Assembly (NCBI RefSeq): GCF_005222915.1
Contig: NZ_STFX01000010.1
Location: 1-64,000 of the forward strand
Origin: Rhizobium sp. FKL33
Lineage (GTDB): Bacteria > Pseudomonadota > Alphaproteobacteria > Rhizobiales > Rhizobiaceae
Reading direction: 5' to 3'
Length of the DNA: 64,000 nucleotides
Of the stretch, positions 43,540 through 52,385 are shown one piece after another (the first letter of the stretch is position 1; the number at the start of each line of letters is the position of its first letter). The position numbers were made by a program, and so were the translations under genes. A model generated the notes under the pieces. It did not search any database. It was not told the DNA's origin and saw only the letters and a program-made list of their open reading frames with translations.

Positions 43540-44250
43540 ATGAATCTCATCGATAAGAACCTTTTGCTCGACCAGAACCAGGAAGATCGCGCCCAGTCGA
43601 TCCGCGACAGCCTGCGCGATGCGATCATCGATCGCCGTCTGGGGCCGGGCTCGAAACTCGCCGAAGCCGAAGTCGGCGCGCTGTTCGATGTCAGCCGGAC
43701 GGTGGTGCGGTCGGCTTTGCAAATGCTGGCTTACGAAGGGCTGGTGCGGATCGAGCGCAATCGCGGCGCATTCGTCTCCAATCCGACCCCGGAAGAGGCG
43801 CGACAGGTGTTCGACACCCGGCGTCTCATCGAGCCGGGGATCGTGCGCGCGGCAACCGTGCGGATTTCAAAAGCCGATATCGAGGATCTGCGGGATCATC
43901 TAATCCTGGAAGACCGGTTCATGAACGAGCGCGGTCCGGCGGCGCGACGGGCGGAGATCAAGGCGTCAGGCGATTTTCATCTCAAGATCGCCCGGCATTC
44001 CGGCAACGCCATTCTCGAAAAATTCATGGACGAACTGGTGGCCCGTTCGTCGCTGGTAATCGCGCTCTATGGCCGCACCGGCGTTTCCCGCTGCGGCCAC
44101 AGCGAACATCGCGATTTGCTGGACGCCATGGAGCGTGGCGATGCGGACCGCGCCTGCGCTCTGATGCTGCATCACATCGATCATATCGAGGCGGATCTCG
44201 ATCTGCGCGAGGTGGCGGCGATGACGCTGAAGGACGCCCTGGCGACCTGA
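43540..44250 (+). CDS. GntR-family regulator with FCD domain
   Basis: 236 residues. HTH: IRDSLRDAIIDRRLGPGSKL, then LFDVSRTVVRSALQMLAYEG and RNRGAFVSNPTPEEA. The FCD ligand-binding domain carries metal-ligand histidines in KASGDFHLKIARHSGN, HSEHRDLLDAMERGD and MLHHIDHIEADL. Start at 43540 chosen from the family N-terminus with GAAAGAAG before it. Divergent from the ABC-racemase operon, which it likely controls. It converges on the FadB-like gene, 19 bases away. Confidence 0.93.
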   Translation: MNLIDKNLLLDQNQEDRAQSIRDSLRDAIIDRRLGPGSKLAEAEVGALFDVSRTVVRSALQMLAYEGLVRIERNRGAFVSNPTPEEARQVFDTRRLIEPGIVRAATVRISKADIEDLRDHLILEDRFMNERGPAARRAEIKASGDFHLKIARHSGNAILEKFMDELVARSSLVIALYGRTGVSRCGHSEHRDLLDAMERGDADRACALMLHHIDHIEADLDLREVAAMTLKDALAT

Positions 44251-44269
44251 GCGCTTATAGCCCCTAAAA

Positions 44270-46249
44270 TCAGCGGCTTGCGATATACATCGGCCCGCCG
44301 GTATGGGCCGGAAATCCATAGCCGTTGATGAGCACGAGATCGATATCGCTGGCTCGGAGCGCCACCCCGGCATCCAGGAGACGCTGGCCTTCGTCCGCCA
44401 TGGCTTTCAGCAGTCGATCGACAATCTCTTGCTCCGAAAAGCTCTGTGGAGCGATGTTTTTCGAGGCGCGGAGTTCGGCGATGAGCGCGGTCACATCGGC
44501 ATCCACCATGCGTTTGCCGTCGACATATCTGTACCAGCCCAGGCCGTTCTTCTGGCCAAGACGTCCGGCTTCACATAGCCTGTCGGCTGTTTCCACATAG
44601 CGCTCGGCTGGATCGCGCGTCGCCGCCTGCCGCTTGCGTCGCGCCCAGGCGATTTCCAGTCCGGCGAGATCGGAAATGGCGAAGGGGCCCATGGCCATGC
44701 CAAAGGCTTCGATCGCGCCGTCGACCTCATGCGGCTCAGCGCCGTCTTCCACGAGATATTCGGCCTCGCGGCGATAGGCGGAGAAGATCCGGTTGCCGAT
44801 GAAGCCCTCAGTGACACCCGAATAGATCGGCAGCTTGCGCATCGCCTTGGCGACGGCGAAGCCGGTGGCGACCACATCAGGCGCGGATTTCGCGCCGCGC
44901 ACCACTTCCACCAGCCGCATGATATGCGCCGGCGAAAAGAAGTGTAGTCCGAGAATGCGCTCAGGACGGGCGGTCGCAGCGGCAATCACATCGGGATCGA
45001 GATAAGAGGTGTTGGTGGCCAGAATGGCGTCGTCGCGCACGACGCCGTCGAGTCTGCGGAAGAGATCGATCTTGACGTCGAGATCGTCGAACACCGCTTC
45101 GATCACGAGATCGGCGTCGGCCAGAGCGGCGAGGTCGCTGGCGACAGTCAGACGAGCGAGCCGACCCGCATGCGCTGCCGGGTCGATGCGTCCACTCGAC
45201 AGCGCCTTATCGACAAGGCCGGTGATGCGCAGCCGCCCTTTTTCGGCGGCATCCGCCGTCTGTTCGACGACTGTGACGCTAAAACCGGCATCCAGCGCTG
45301 CGACGGCGATGCCCGATCCCATCAGGCCTGCGCCAACCACGCCCAATGTCTGGATCTTCCGCGGCGCCACGCCTTCGAGGCCGGGGATCTTGCCTGCTTC
45401 GCGTTCGGCGAAGAAGACGTGCCGCAAGGCTGCGGATTGCGGCGATTGTTTTAGCTTCAGGAAGGCGGCGCGTTCCTGGGCAAGGCCGTCCGGGAGCGGC
45501 GTCCGGCCTGCGGTTTCGATCAGCGTCACCGCTTCTCCTGGGGCGATCTGGCCTTTTGCCTTCGACAGGACTTTGCGCTTTGCAACTGCGATGTCTTCGT
45601 CGGAAGCAGGGGGAGTAGTCATCTCCCCGGTCTTGCGGAAACGATGGCCAACTGCCTCCGACGCAACGTCGATCGCATGGGCGACGGGGTTTGCGGCGAT
45701 CGCGTCTATGACGCTGAGCGACAGCGCTTCATCCGCCTTGACACTTCGGCCGGAACCGATCAGGTCGATGGCTATGGCTGCGCCGGTCAGTCGCGGCAGG
45801 CGCTGCGTGCCGCCCGCGCCGGGGATCAGACCCAGCTTGACTTCGGGGAATGCGACAGAGGCGCTCAGTGCGGCGATGCGGTAGTGGCAGGCGAGCGCAA
45901 TCTCCAGCCCGCCGCCGAGCGCTGCGCCGTTCAATGCAGCAATGATCGGCTTCGATGAATTTTCGAGCAACTGGCAGACATCGGGCAAGATGGGATCAAC
46001 AGGCGGTTTGTCGAATTCGGTGATATCGGCGCCGCCCACGAAGATCCGCCCGGCGCCTGTCAGAACGACAGCCTTGATTGCAGGATCATTGTGAGCATCG
46101 GCGATGGCTGCAGCAAGTCCCTGCCGCATCGCAAGCGAGGCGGCGTTGACGGGCGGGTTGTCGATGGTGATCACCAGAACGCCGTCCTGCGCCACGCCGC
46201 TGACGCAGATCGAATAGGTTCTCACCGGGTTTGCCGCCGCGTTTGTCAT
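44270..46249 (-). CDS. Bifunctional enoyl-CoA hydratase/3-hydroxyacyl-CoA dehydrogenase (FadB-like)
   Basis: 659 residues. N-terminal crotonase domain with IDNPPVNAAS, both catalytic Glu positions (GGGLEIALACHYRIA and FPEVKLGLIPGAGGTQRLPR) and VFVGGADITEF-like oxyanion text. From about 290, the dehydrogenase: VVGAGLMGSGIAVAALDAGF, catalytic His in LGLHFFSPAHIMRLVEVV, and GFIGNRIFSAY. It performs hydration and NAD-dependent oxidation in beta-oxidation. Start ATG 46249, two bases after the RidA stop. Last gene of the aromatic-CoA operon, it would degrade the ring-opened dicarboxylyl-CoA chain. Confidence 0.92.
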   Translation of the reverse strand: MTNAAANPVRTYSICVSGVAQDGVLVITIDNPPVNAASLAMRQGLAAAIADAHNDPAIKAVVLTGAGRIFVGGADITEFDKPPVDPILPDVCQLLENSSKPIIAALNGAALGGGLEIALACHYRIAALSASVAFPEVKLGLIPGAGGTQRLPRLTGAAIAIDLIGSGRSVKADEALSLSVIDAIAANPVAHAIDVASEAVGHRFRKTGEMTTPPASDEDIAVAKRKVLSKAKGQIAPGEAVTLIETAGRTPLPDGLAQERAAFLKLKQSPQSAALRHVFFAEREAGKIPGLEGVAPRKIQTLGVVGAGLMGSGIAVAALDAGFSVTVVEQTADAAEKGRLRITGLVDKALSSGRIDPAAHAGRLARLTVASDLAALADADLVIEAVFDDLDVKIDLFRRLDGVVRDDAILATNTSYLDPDVIAAATARPERILGLHFFSPAHIMRLVEVVRGAKSAPDVVATGFAVAKAMRKLPIYSGVTEGFIGNRIFSAYRREAEYLVEDGAEPHEVDGAIEAFGMAMGPFAISDLAGLEIAWARRKRQAATRDPAERYVETADRLCEAGRLGQKNGLGWYRYVDGKRMVDADVTALIAELRASKNIAPQSFSEQEIVDRLLKAMADEGQRLLDAGVALRASDIDLVLINGYGFPAHTGGPMYIASR

Positions 46250-46251
46250 GA

Positions 46252-46650
46252 TCAGGCGTCCGGAATGACGGCTGTGGCCTGAATTTCGATCTTGGCGCGA
46301 TCTTCGACCAGCGCCACCACCTGCATGGCGGCCATGGCGGGATAGTGCCGACCGATCGTCTCGCGATAGGCCTGGCCGATGCCCTTGAGATTGCCGAGAT
46401 ATTCCTGCTTGTCGGTGAAATACCATGTCATCGAGGTGATGTGTTTGGGCTCGGCGCCGGCTTCGGCCAGCACGGCCACGACATTCTCCAGCGTCTGGCG
46501 CACCTGGCCGACGAAGTCATCGGTTTCGAACTGGTTCTGGCCGTTCCAGCCGATCTGGCCGCCGACGAAGATCATGCGTCCACGCGCCTCGACGCCGTTG
46601 GCGTAGCCGATGGGCTTGGCCCAGCCTTCAGGTTGCAGGATCGTGTGCAT
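46252..46650 (-). CDS. RidA/YjgF-family enamine/imine deaminase
   Basis: 132 residues, typical RidA size. GYANGVEARGRMIFVGGQIG, the central QTLENVVAVLAEAGAEPKHI and C-terminal ALVEDRAKIEIQATAVIP with the Arg/Glu positions of the active cleft. RidA hydrolyses reactive enamines/imines to ketones and ammonia. Its gene overlaps the thioesterase gene by 23 bases inside an operon whose key enzyme should generate a 2-amino-cyclohexenyl-CoA (an enamine), so it may remove the amino group there; this is inference. Confidence 0.88.
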   Translation of the reverse strand: MHTILQPEGWAKPIGYANGVEARGRMIFVGGQIGWNGQNQFETDDFVGQVRQTLENVVAVLAEAGAEPKHITSMTWYFTDKQEYLGNLKGIGQAYRETIGRHYPAMAAMQVVALVEDRAKIEIQATAVIPDA

Positions 46651-47056
46651 GGTCGGTCTCCAGATGATGGGTCAGCGCGGCGCGGAGGTGATCCGGCCAC
46701 GGGCAGGAAGAATGGGTGTCGAGGGATGTGGCGACCAGCCGATGGCTGGCGGTGAACAGATCGTCGCCGCGCGCCGAGACAGTGTGGTCGAGGTCGAGCG
46801 AGGTGCGTCCGATGCCCGCGACCTTGATGGCAAATTGCAGCAGATCGCCGTGAAAGCCCGGTCGCTTGAAAGTCAGATTGAGGCTCACGGTCGGCGTCCC
46901 CATCCTGAGATCTTCGATCATCGGGCGACGCGGGGCGCCGAGCGCGGCGAAGAACTCCTCGATCGCGCCATCGAGAAGGCGCAGATAAGACGGGTAATAG
47001 GCGATGCCGCTCGGGTCGCAGTCGCCGAAACGCAAGGGCGTGGTATGCTGGAACAT
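46628..47056 (-). CDS. Acyl-CoA thioesterase of the 4-hydroxybenzoyl-CoA thioesterase (4HBT) family
   Basis: 142 residues, hotdog fold. The active-site motif FGDCDPSGIAYYPSYLRLLD has the Asp of the 4-hydroxybenzoyl-CoA thioesterase class (DxxGIxYYP). It hydrolyses aryl- or acyl-CoA thioesters, probably rescuing trapped CoA from dead-end aromatic-CoA esters. Three bases after the acyl-CoA dehydrogenase gene and overlapping RidA. Confidence 0.88.
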   Translation of the reverse strand: MFQHTTPLRFGDCDPSGIAYYPSYLRLLDGAIEEFFAALGAPRRPMIEDLRMGTPTVSLNLTFKRPGFHGDLLQFAIKVAGIGRTSLDLDHTVSARGDDLFTASHRLVATSLDTHSSCPWPDHLRAALTHHLETDHAHDPAT

Positions 47057-47059
47057 CGC

Positions 47060-48229
47060 TCAGCCCGCCTTTATAAGTTCGCGCGCCACGATCAGCTTCT
47101 GCACTTCGGTCGCGCCTTCATAGATCCGGAGTGCGCGGATTTCCCTATAGAGGCTTTCGACGATCTCGCCTGTGCGGACGCCGCGACCGCCGAACAGCTG
47201 CACGGCGCGGTCGATCACGCTTTGCGCCGTCTCTGTCGCGGTCATCTTGGCCATGGCCGCTTCCTTGGTGGTCGGCAGTTTCTGGACATCGCGGCGCCAG
47301 GCGGCGCGATAGGTCAGCAGCGCGGCCGCATCGATGCCGGTCGCCATGTCGCCCAGCGAAGCCTGGGTCAGTTGCAGATCGCCAAGGGTCGCGCCGAACA
47401 TCTTGCGGTTCTTGGCATGCGCAAGCGCCTCATCCAGCGCCCGCCGGGCGAAGCCGAGCGCGGCGGCCGCGACCGAGGCGCGGAAAATGTCGAGCGTGCG
47501 CATGGCGATCTTGAAGCCTTCGCCCGGCGCGCCGAGCCTGCGCGACGCCGGAATGCGGCAGCCGTCGAAGCGGATGGTGGCGAGCGGATGCGGCGCGATC
47601 ACGTCGATACGCTCAGCGATCGAGAAGCCGGGATCATCGGCGAAAACCACGAAAGCCGAGATGCCGCGCGTGCCCGGGGCTTCGCCGGTGCGGGCGAAGA
47701 CGGTGTAGACATCGGCGATGCCGCCATTGGAAATCCAGGTCTTTTCGCCGTCGAGCACATAGCTGTCGCCATCCTCGCGCGCAGCGCAGGCCATGGCGGC
47801 GACATCGGAACCGGCTTCCTTTTCCGACAGTGCGAAGGCGGAGATCCATTCGCCTGAGGTCACTTTTTGAAGAACGGCGGCTTTCAGCTCGTCCGATCCC
47901 GAGAGACCGATCGCGCCTGTGCCCAGGCCCTGCATGGCAAAGGCGAAGTCGGCGAGACCGTCATGCCAGGCAAGCGTTTCGCGCGCGAGGCACACCGAGC
48001 GAGAGTCGATTGCAGTTTTGCCCGCGTCGCCGGTGGCAAGGCCCAGAAGCCCTACCTCACCCAGCCGCCTGACGAGGTCGCGGCAGGCATTGTCGGTGTC
48101 ATGGTGATCGACAGACGCCAGTGCGCCGCTTGCGGCGAATGCGTCCAGCCGTTCCGCGACGGCGCGATGTTCCGAACCGAAAAATGGCCAGTCGAGATGG
48201 TCGCGGGTGGGGCCTGTAAGCGTCGACAT
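47060..48229 (-). CDS. Acyl-CoA dehydrogenase
   Basis: 389 residues. FAD-binding segments [18 protein letters not shown] and [19 protein letters not shown], and the catalytic Glu in [19 protein letters not shown]-terminal helices include [20 protein letters not shown]. The flavoenzyme introduces an alpha,beta double bond into an acyl-CoA and passes electrons to ETF. Its ATG shares a base with the crotonase gene stop. In this operon it may act on a cyclohexane- or pimelyl-type CoA intermediate. Confidence 0.92.
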   Translation of the reverse strand: MSTLTGPTRDHLDWPFFGSEHRAVAERLDAFAASGALASVDHHDTDNACRDLVRRLGEVGLLGLATGDAGKTAIDSRSVCLARETLAWHDGLADFAFAMQGLGTGAIGLSGSDELKAAVLQKVTSGEWISAFALSEKEAGSDVAAMACAAREDGDSYVLDGEKTWISNGGIADVYTVFARTGEAPGTRGISAFVVFADDPGFSIAERIDVIAPHPLATIRFDGCRIPASRRLGAPGEGFKIAMRTLDIFRASVAAAALGFARRALDEALAHAKNRKMFGATLGDLQLTQASLGDMATGIDAAALLTYRAAWRRDVQKLPTTKEAAMAKMTATETAQSVIDRAVQLFGGRGVRTGEIVESLYREIRALRIYEGATEVQKLIVARELIKAG

Positions 48230-49080
48230 CAGTTGCCCTCGTAGACAGGCTTGCGCTTGGCGGCGAAGGCCTCGAAGGCGCGGCGGAAATCGCCTGTCGC
48301 CATGCAGATCGCCTGCGCCTGGGCTTCGGATTCGATCATTTCATCGATGCCCATCGCCCATTCCTGGTTCAGCATGGTCTTGGTGACGCCATGGGCGAAC
48401 CAGGGGCCATCGGCGATCGAACGCGCGAGATCCGCCGCTGCTTTATCCAGATCTTCGGCGGCATGCAGGCGATTGAAGAAGCCCCAGCGTTCGCCTTCCT
48501 CGGCGCTCATGAAGCGGCCGGTATAGAGCAGTTCCGCGGCGCGTCCCTGACCGATGATGCGCGGAAGAATGCCGCAGGCGCCCATATCGGCGCCGGCGAG
48601 ACCGACGCGGGTGAACAGAAACGCCGTCTTGGCCTCAGGCGTTGCCAGCCGGAGGTCCGAGGCCATGGCGAGGATCGCGCCCGCGCCGGCGCAGATGCCG
48701 TCGATGGCGGCGACGATCTGCTGCGGGCATTTCTTCATCGCCTTGACGAGATCGCCGGTCATGCGGGTGAAGGCCAGGAGGTCCGGCATTTTCATGCGCG
48801 TCAGCGGCTCAATGATCTCGAACACGTCGCCGCCAGACGAGAAATTGCCGCCCGCGCCCTTGAGAATGATCGTCCTGACATCGGAGGCGTAAGCGAGATC
48901 GCGGAAGAGATCGCGTAGTTCCGCATAGCTTTCGAAAGTCAGCGGGTTCTTCTTGTCCGGCCGGTTCAGCGTCAGCGTCGCCACCCGTCCGTCGCCGTCG
49001 GCGGACCACAAGAAATGCTTGGGGGCATAGTCTCGGAAGGGGCGGAGATGGCCGCTCATGCTCGCCTGTTCGTTGCTCAT
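48229..49080 (-). CDS. Crotonase-superfamily protein (enoyl-CoA hydratase-like) lacking canonical glutamates
   Basis: 283 residues with the crotonase fold: [20 protein letters not shown], oxyanion-hole [10 protein letters not shown] and [19 protein letters not shown]. The two Glu used by hydratases are replaced (Ile in AGAILAM, Thr in FTRVG); an Asp lies in [15 protein letters not shown]. It may therefore be a lyase, isomerase or ring-opening hydrolase like BadI/MenB relatives, not a plain hydratase. Overlaps the SDR gene by four bases. Confidence 0.88.
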   Translation of the reverse strand: MSNEQASMSGHLRPFRDYAPKHFLWSADGDGRVATLTLNRPDKKNPLTFESYAELRDLFRDLAYASDVRTIILKGAGGNFSSGGDVFEIIEPLTRMKMPDLLAFTRMTGDLVKAMKKCPQQIVAAIDGICAGAGAILAMASDLRLATPEAKTAFLFTRVGLAGADMGACGILPRIIGQGRAAELLYTGRFMSAEEGERWGFFNRLHAAEDLDKAAADLARSIADGPWFAHGVTKTMLNQEWAMGIDEMIESEAQAQAICMATGDFRRAFEAFAAKRKPVYEGN

Positions 49081-49862
49081 CCTGTCATGACCTCTCCGCC
49101 GGCGATGGCGATCGCCTGGCCTGTGATTGCATCTGCGCCGGGCGACGCGAGCCAGAGAACCGCGTCCGCCACCTCTTCCGGCTTCACCAGCCGCCCTTGC
49201 GGATTGGACTTGGTGAATTCGGCCAGCGCCTGTTCTTCCGTCCGGCCGGTCTTGGCGACGATTTCGGCGATCGAGCGGGCGATAATCGGCGTATCGGTAA
49301 ATCCAGGGCAGACGGCGTTAACGGTCACGCCCTTCTTGGCGAGCTCCAGCGCCAGTGACCGGGTCAGGCCGACCACGCCATGCTTCGCCGCGCAATAGGC
49401 CGAGACATAGGCATAGCCGGTGAGCCCCGCGGTCGAGGCGACATTGACGATGCGCGCGCCCTTGCCGAACGCCTTGAGATCGGTAAGCGTCGCCTGCGTG
49501 ACGTTGAAGACGCCGGTGAGATCCACCGACAGGACATGTGTCCACATGTCGAGCGTCGTCTTCTCGAACGGCGCGCTCGGCGCCTCGCCGGCATTGTTGA
49601 CGAGGATGCTCACGGGGTCAAAGGCGGCGCGGGCAGTCTCCAGACCTGCCGCAATCGCCTTGGGATCCGTCACGTCGAACCCGGGCAGCACGAGGGTGAC
49701 GCCTTCGGGGAAATCCCGCGCCAACGCTTCCAGCGGCTCCCGGCGACGGCCTGCCAACGTGACCCTCGCGCCGGCCTGCACGAGACTGCGCGCGATGGCC
49801 GCGCCGATGCCGCTGCCGGCGCCGGTGACGAGAGCGTGACGTCCTTCAAGTGGAGACGACAT
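49077..49862 (-). CDS. SDR-family 3-hydroxyacyl-CoA-type dehydrogenase
   Basis: 261 residues, classical [26 protein letters not shown] after the second strand, VNNAGEAPS, catalytic Ser in [11 protein letters not shown] and Tyr/Lys in [11 protein letters not shown]-terminal [12 protein letters not shown]. In 2-aminobenzoyl-CoA degradation clusters similar dehydrogenases handle hydroxy-cyclohexane-CoA intermediates. Three bases after the monooxygenase/reductase gene. Confidence 0.9.
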   Translation of the reverse strand: MSSPLEGRHALVTGAGSGIGAAIARSLVQAGARVTLAGRRREPLEALARDFPEGVTLVLPGFDVTDPKAIAAGLETARAAFDPVSILVNNAGEAPSAPFEKTTLDMWTHVLSVDLTGVFNVTQATLTDLKAFGKGARIVNVASTAGLTGYAYVSAYCAAKHGVVGLTRSLALELAKKGVTVNAVCPGFTDTPIIARSIAEIVAKTGRTEEQALAEFTKSNPQGRLVKPEEVADAVLWLASPGADAITGQAIAIAGGEVMTG

Positions 49863-49865
49863 CGC

Positions 49866-52190
49866 TTACTTCGCTCCGCCGGCGGTCTGCTGGGCGCGAA
49901 CGAGATTGGTCTCGTATTGCGCCTTGCCGGAGTAATACTGCTTCGGCCAAGGCACCGAGTGAAGCCCGATCTTGGCGGCTTCATGCAGCGCCCAGGCCGG
50001 ATCGGCGAGATGCGGACGGGCGACCGCGCAGAGATCGGCGCGGCCAGCCGCAATGATCGAATTGGCGTGGTCGGCTTCCGAGATTGCGCCCACGGCAATG
50101 GTGGGGATGCCGACTTCGTTGCGGATCTTGTCGGAGAAAGGCGTCTGGAACAGACGGCCGTAAACGGGCTTTTCCTCCTTCCAGACCTGACCGGACGAGC
50201 AGTCGATCATGTCGGCGCCGGCTTCCTTGAACATCGCGGCGAAGATTGCGGCGTCCTCGGGCGTGTTGCCGCCGTCGAACCAGTCATGGCAGGACAGGCG
50301 CACCGATATCGGCTTGTCCTCCGGCCAGACCTCCCGGATGGCCTTGAAGACTTCCAGCGGATAGCGGGCGCGGGCGGCGTGATCGCCGCCATATTCGTCG
50401 GTGCGGCGATTGGTGAGCGGCGACAGGAAGCTCGACAGCAGATAGCCATGCGCGCAATGGAGTTCGAGCCAGTCGGCGCCGGTGGTCGCGGCCAGTTGCG
50501 CGGCGCGGACATGGTCCTGCAGCACCCGGTCGAGATCGGCGCGATCCATCGCCTTCGGCGTCTGGCTATGCTTGAGATAGGGAAGGGCGGAGGCTGACAT
50601 TAGCGGCCATGAACCCTCTTCGAGCGGCTGGTCGATGCCGTCCCAGGCGAGCTTGGTCGCGCCCTTGCGGCCGGCATGGCCGATCTGGATGCCGACCTTG
50701 GCGGGCGAATTGAAATGCACGAATTCCACAAGCCGCTTCCAGCCGTCCGCTTGCTCCTCGTTCCAGAGACCGAGGCAGCCGGGCGTGATCCTGCCATCCG
50801 GCGAGACGCAGGTCATTTCGCCAAACACGAGGCCGGCGCCGCCCATGGCGCGCGAGCCGAGATGGACGAGATGGAAATCGTTGATCAGGCCGTCCTTGGC
50901 CGAATACATCGCCATCGGCGACATCACCACGCGGTTCGGCAGCGTCACGTTGCGGACCGTGAAGGGCGTGAACATCGGCGGCAGGCAGCGGTCGTTCGCC
51001 GCAGCTGGGAGGCCGGCCTTGCGGGCGAACCAGCGCTCATAGCCTTCGAGCCAGTTCTTGTCGCGGAGACGCAGATTTTCATGGCTGATGCGCTGCGAAC
51101 GGGTCAGCATCGAATACATGAACTGCTCGGGCTCCAGCGTGTCGGCGTAGCGGCGGCCGACCACTTCGAACCATTCCATGGCGTTGCGCGCCGCGTTCTG
51201 GATGCGGGCGACATCGACACGGCGGATCTCTTCATAGCTCGCGAGAACGGCAGGGATCTTTGCCTTGTCGTGGCCGGCCTTGTTGAACTGGTTGGTCAGT
51301 TCGATCGCGTCGTCGATGGCGAGCTTGGTGCCCGAGCCGATGGCGAAATGGGCGGTATGGGCGGCGTCGCCCATCAGCACGACATGGGAATTGCCGTTGA
51401 AATGGCTCCACTTGCCGCAGATCAGGCGATTGAAATTGAGCCAGGCCGATCCGCGCAGATGCCGCGCATTGGTCATCAGTTCGGCGCCTTCCAGCACCTC
51501 TGAGAACAGGTCTTGGCAGAAATCAATCGAGCCCTGCTGATCGAGCGCGCCCAACCCATGCTTCTCATAGGCTTCTTCGGTGGTTTCGACGATGAAGGTC
51601 GAGGTCTGGTCGTCGAACTTGTAGATGTGCGCCTGGAACCAGCCATGGTCCGTCTTGCGGAAATCGAAGGTGAAAGCGTCGTAGAGTTTGTTGGTGCCGA
51701 GCCAGATATAGCGGTTCGGCCGCGTGACGAGATCTGGCTGGAAGACTTCAGGATAATGATTGCGGACCTTGGAATTGAAGCCGTCGGAGGCGATGATCAG
51801 GTCGGCGTCCGGGAAGTCGAGGTCGCTGTCGACGTCGGTTTCGAACTTTAGTTCGACTCCGAGCGCTTCGCAGCGGCGCTGCAGGATGTTGAGCAGCTTC
51901 TTGCGGCCGATGCCGACAAAGCCATGGCCGGTTGTGCGCTGGCGCGTGCCCTTGAACAGGACTTCGATATCGTCCCAATGGTTGAAGGCGTCCTGGATTT
52001 CGGCGGCGCTTTCCGGATCCCAGACCTTCATTGCCTGCATGGTGGCGTCGGAAAACACCACGCCCCAGCCGAATGTGTCATAGGGGCGGTTGCGCTCGAC
52101 CACGGTGATGGAATGCGACGGGTCGAATTTCTTCATCAGCAGGCTGAAATAGAGCCCGGCGGGGCCGCCGCCAATACATACGATCCGCAT
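49866..52190 (-). CDS. Fused FAD monooxygenase/Old Yellow Enzyme: 2-aminobenzoyl-CoA (or salicylyl-CoA) monooxygenase/reductase type
   Basis: 774 residues. N-terminal half (about 1-395) is a FAD hydroxylase: [32 protein letters not shown], and [21 protein letters not shown]-terminal half (about 405-765) is an OYE/NADH:flavin reductase: [38 protein letters not shown] with the His pair, and NRRTDEYGG. In Azoarcus evansii this fusion hydroxylates and reduces 2-aminobenzoyl-CoA, dearomatising the ring; the close salicylyl-CoA 5-hydroxylase shares the first half. First gene of a seven-gene beta-oxidation-like operon, preceded by two copies of the TTTTAA-NN-TTAAA palindrome. Confidence 0.92.
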   Translation of the reverse strand: MRIVCIGGGPAGLYFSLLMKKFDPSHSITVVERNRPYDTFGWGVVFSDATMQAMKVWDPESAAEIQDAFNHWDDIEVLFKGTRQRTTGHGFVGIGRKKLLNILQRRCEALGVELKFETDVDSDLDFPDADLIIASDGFNSKVRNHYPEVFQPDLVTRPNRYIWLGTNKLYDAFTFDFRKTDHGWFQAHIYKFDDQTSTFIVETTEEAYEKHGLGALDQQGSIDFCQDLFSEVLEGAELMTNARHLRGSAWLNFNRLICGKWSHFNGNSHVVLMGDAAHTAHFAIGSGTKLAIDDAIELTNQFNKAGHDKAKIPAVLASYEEIRRVDVARIQNAARNAMEWFEVVGRRYADTLEPEQFMYSMLTRSQRISHENLRLRDKNWLEGYERWFARKAGLPAAANDRCLPPMFTPFTVRNVTLPNRVVMSPMAMYSAKDGLINDFHLVHLGSRAMGGAGLVFGEMTCVSPDGRITPGCLGLWNEEQADGWKRLVEFVHFNSPAKVGIQIGHAGRKGATKLAWDGIDQPLEEGSWPLMSASALPYLKHSQTPKAMDRADLDRVLQDHVRAAQLAATTGADWLELHCAHGYLLSSFLSPLTNRRTDEYGGDHAARARYPLEVFKAIREVWPEDKPISVRLSCHDWFDGGNTPEDAAIFAAMFKEAGADMIDCSSGQVWKEEKPVYGRLFQTPFSDKIRNEVGIPTIAVGAISEADHANSIIAAGRADLCAVARPHLADPAWALHEAAKIGLHSVPWPKQYYSGKAQYETNLVRAQQTAGGAK

Positions 52191-52231
52191 TTCGGTTCCC
52201 TCTTTCCCATCGAGAGCATGTCGCTCTAATA

Positions 52232-52245
52232 TTTTAAGATTAAAG
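52232..52245. promoter_or_regulatory. Shared palindromic operator, copy 1 (ring-reduction operon)
   Basis: TTTTAAGATTAAAG, matching TTTTAA-NN-TTAAA, lies 42 bases upstream of the monooxygenase/reductase ATG on the minus strand. The same form occurs at 52298, 55047 and 62138. Confidence 0.65.
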
Positions 52246-52297
52246 TAAATTGACGGACTGCGTCTGTCAATGCGGCGACATCGCCCTTGCGCAGATA

Positions 52298-52311
52298 TTT
52301 TAACATTAAAA
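52298..52311. promoter_or_regulatory. Shared palindromic operator, copy 2 (perfect)
   Basis: TTTTAACATTAAAA is embedded in the perfect palindrome ATATTTTAACATTAAAATAT (52295-52314), 66 bases centre-to-centre from copy 1. Two sites in one promoter suggest cooperative repression of the operon starting at 52190. Confidence 0.7.
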
Positions 52312-52385
52312 TATCGAAACGTAAGACGGTCGAAAGCCGCCCGGAAACATACGCGGGCGGCTGATGCTCGGATTGTGAACCCGGG

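Noticed and set aside
49866-52190. Two separate genes (hydroxylase and OYE) instead of a fusion
   Set aside because: The frame is continuous with no stop or internal ribosome site at the domain boundary, and the fused form is known in the family.
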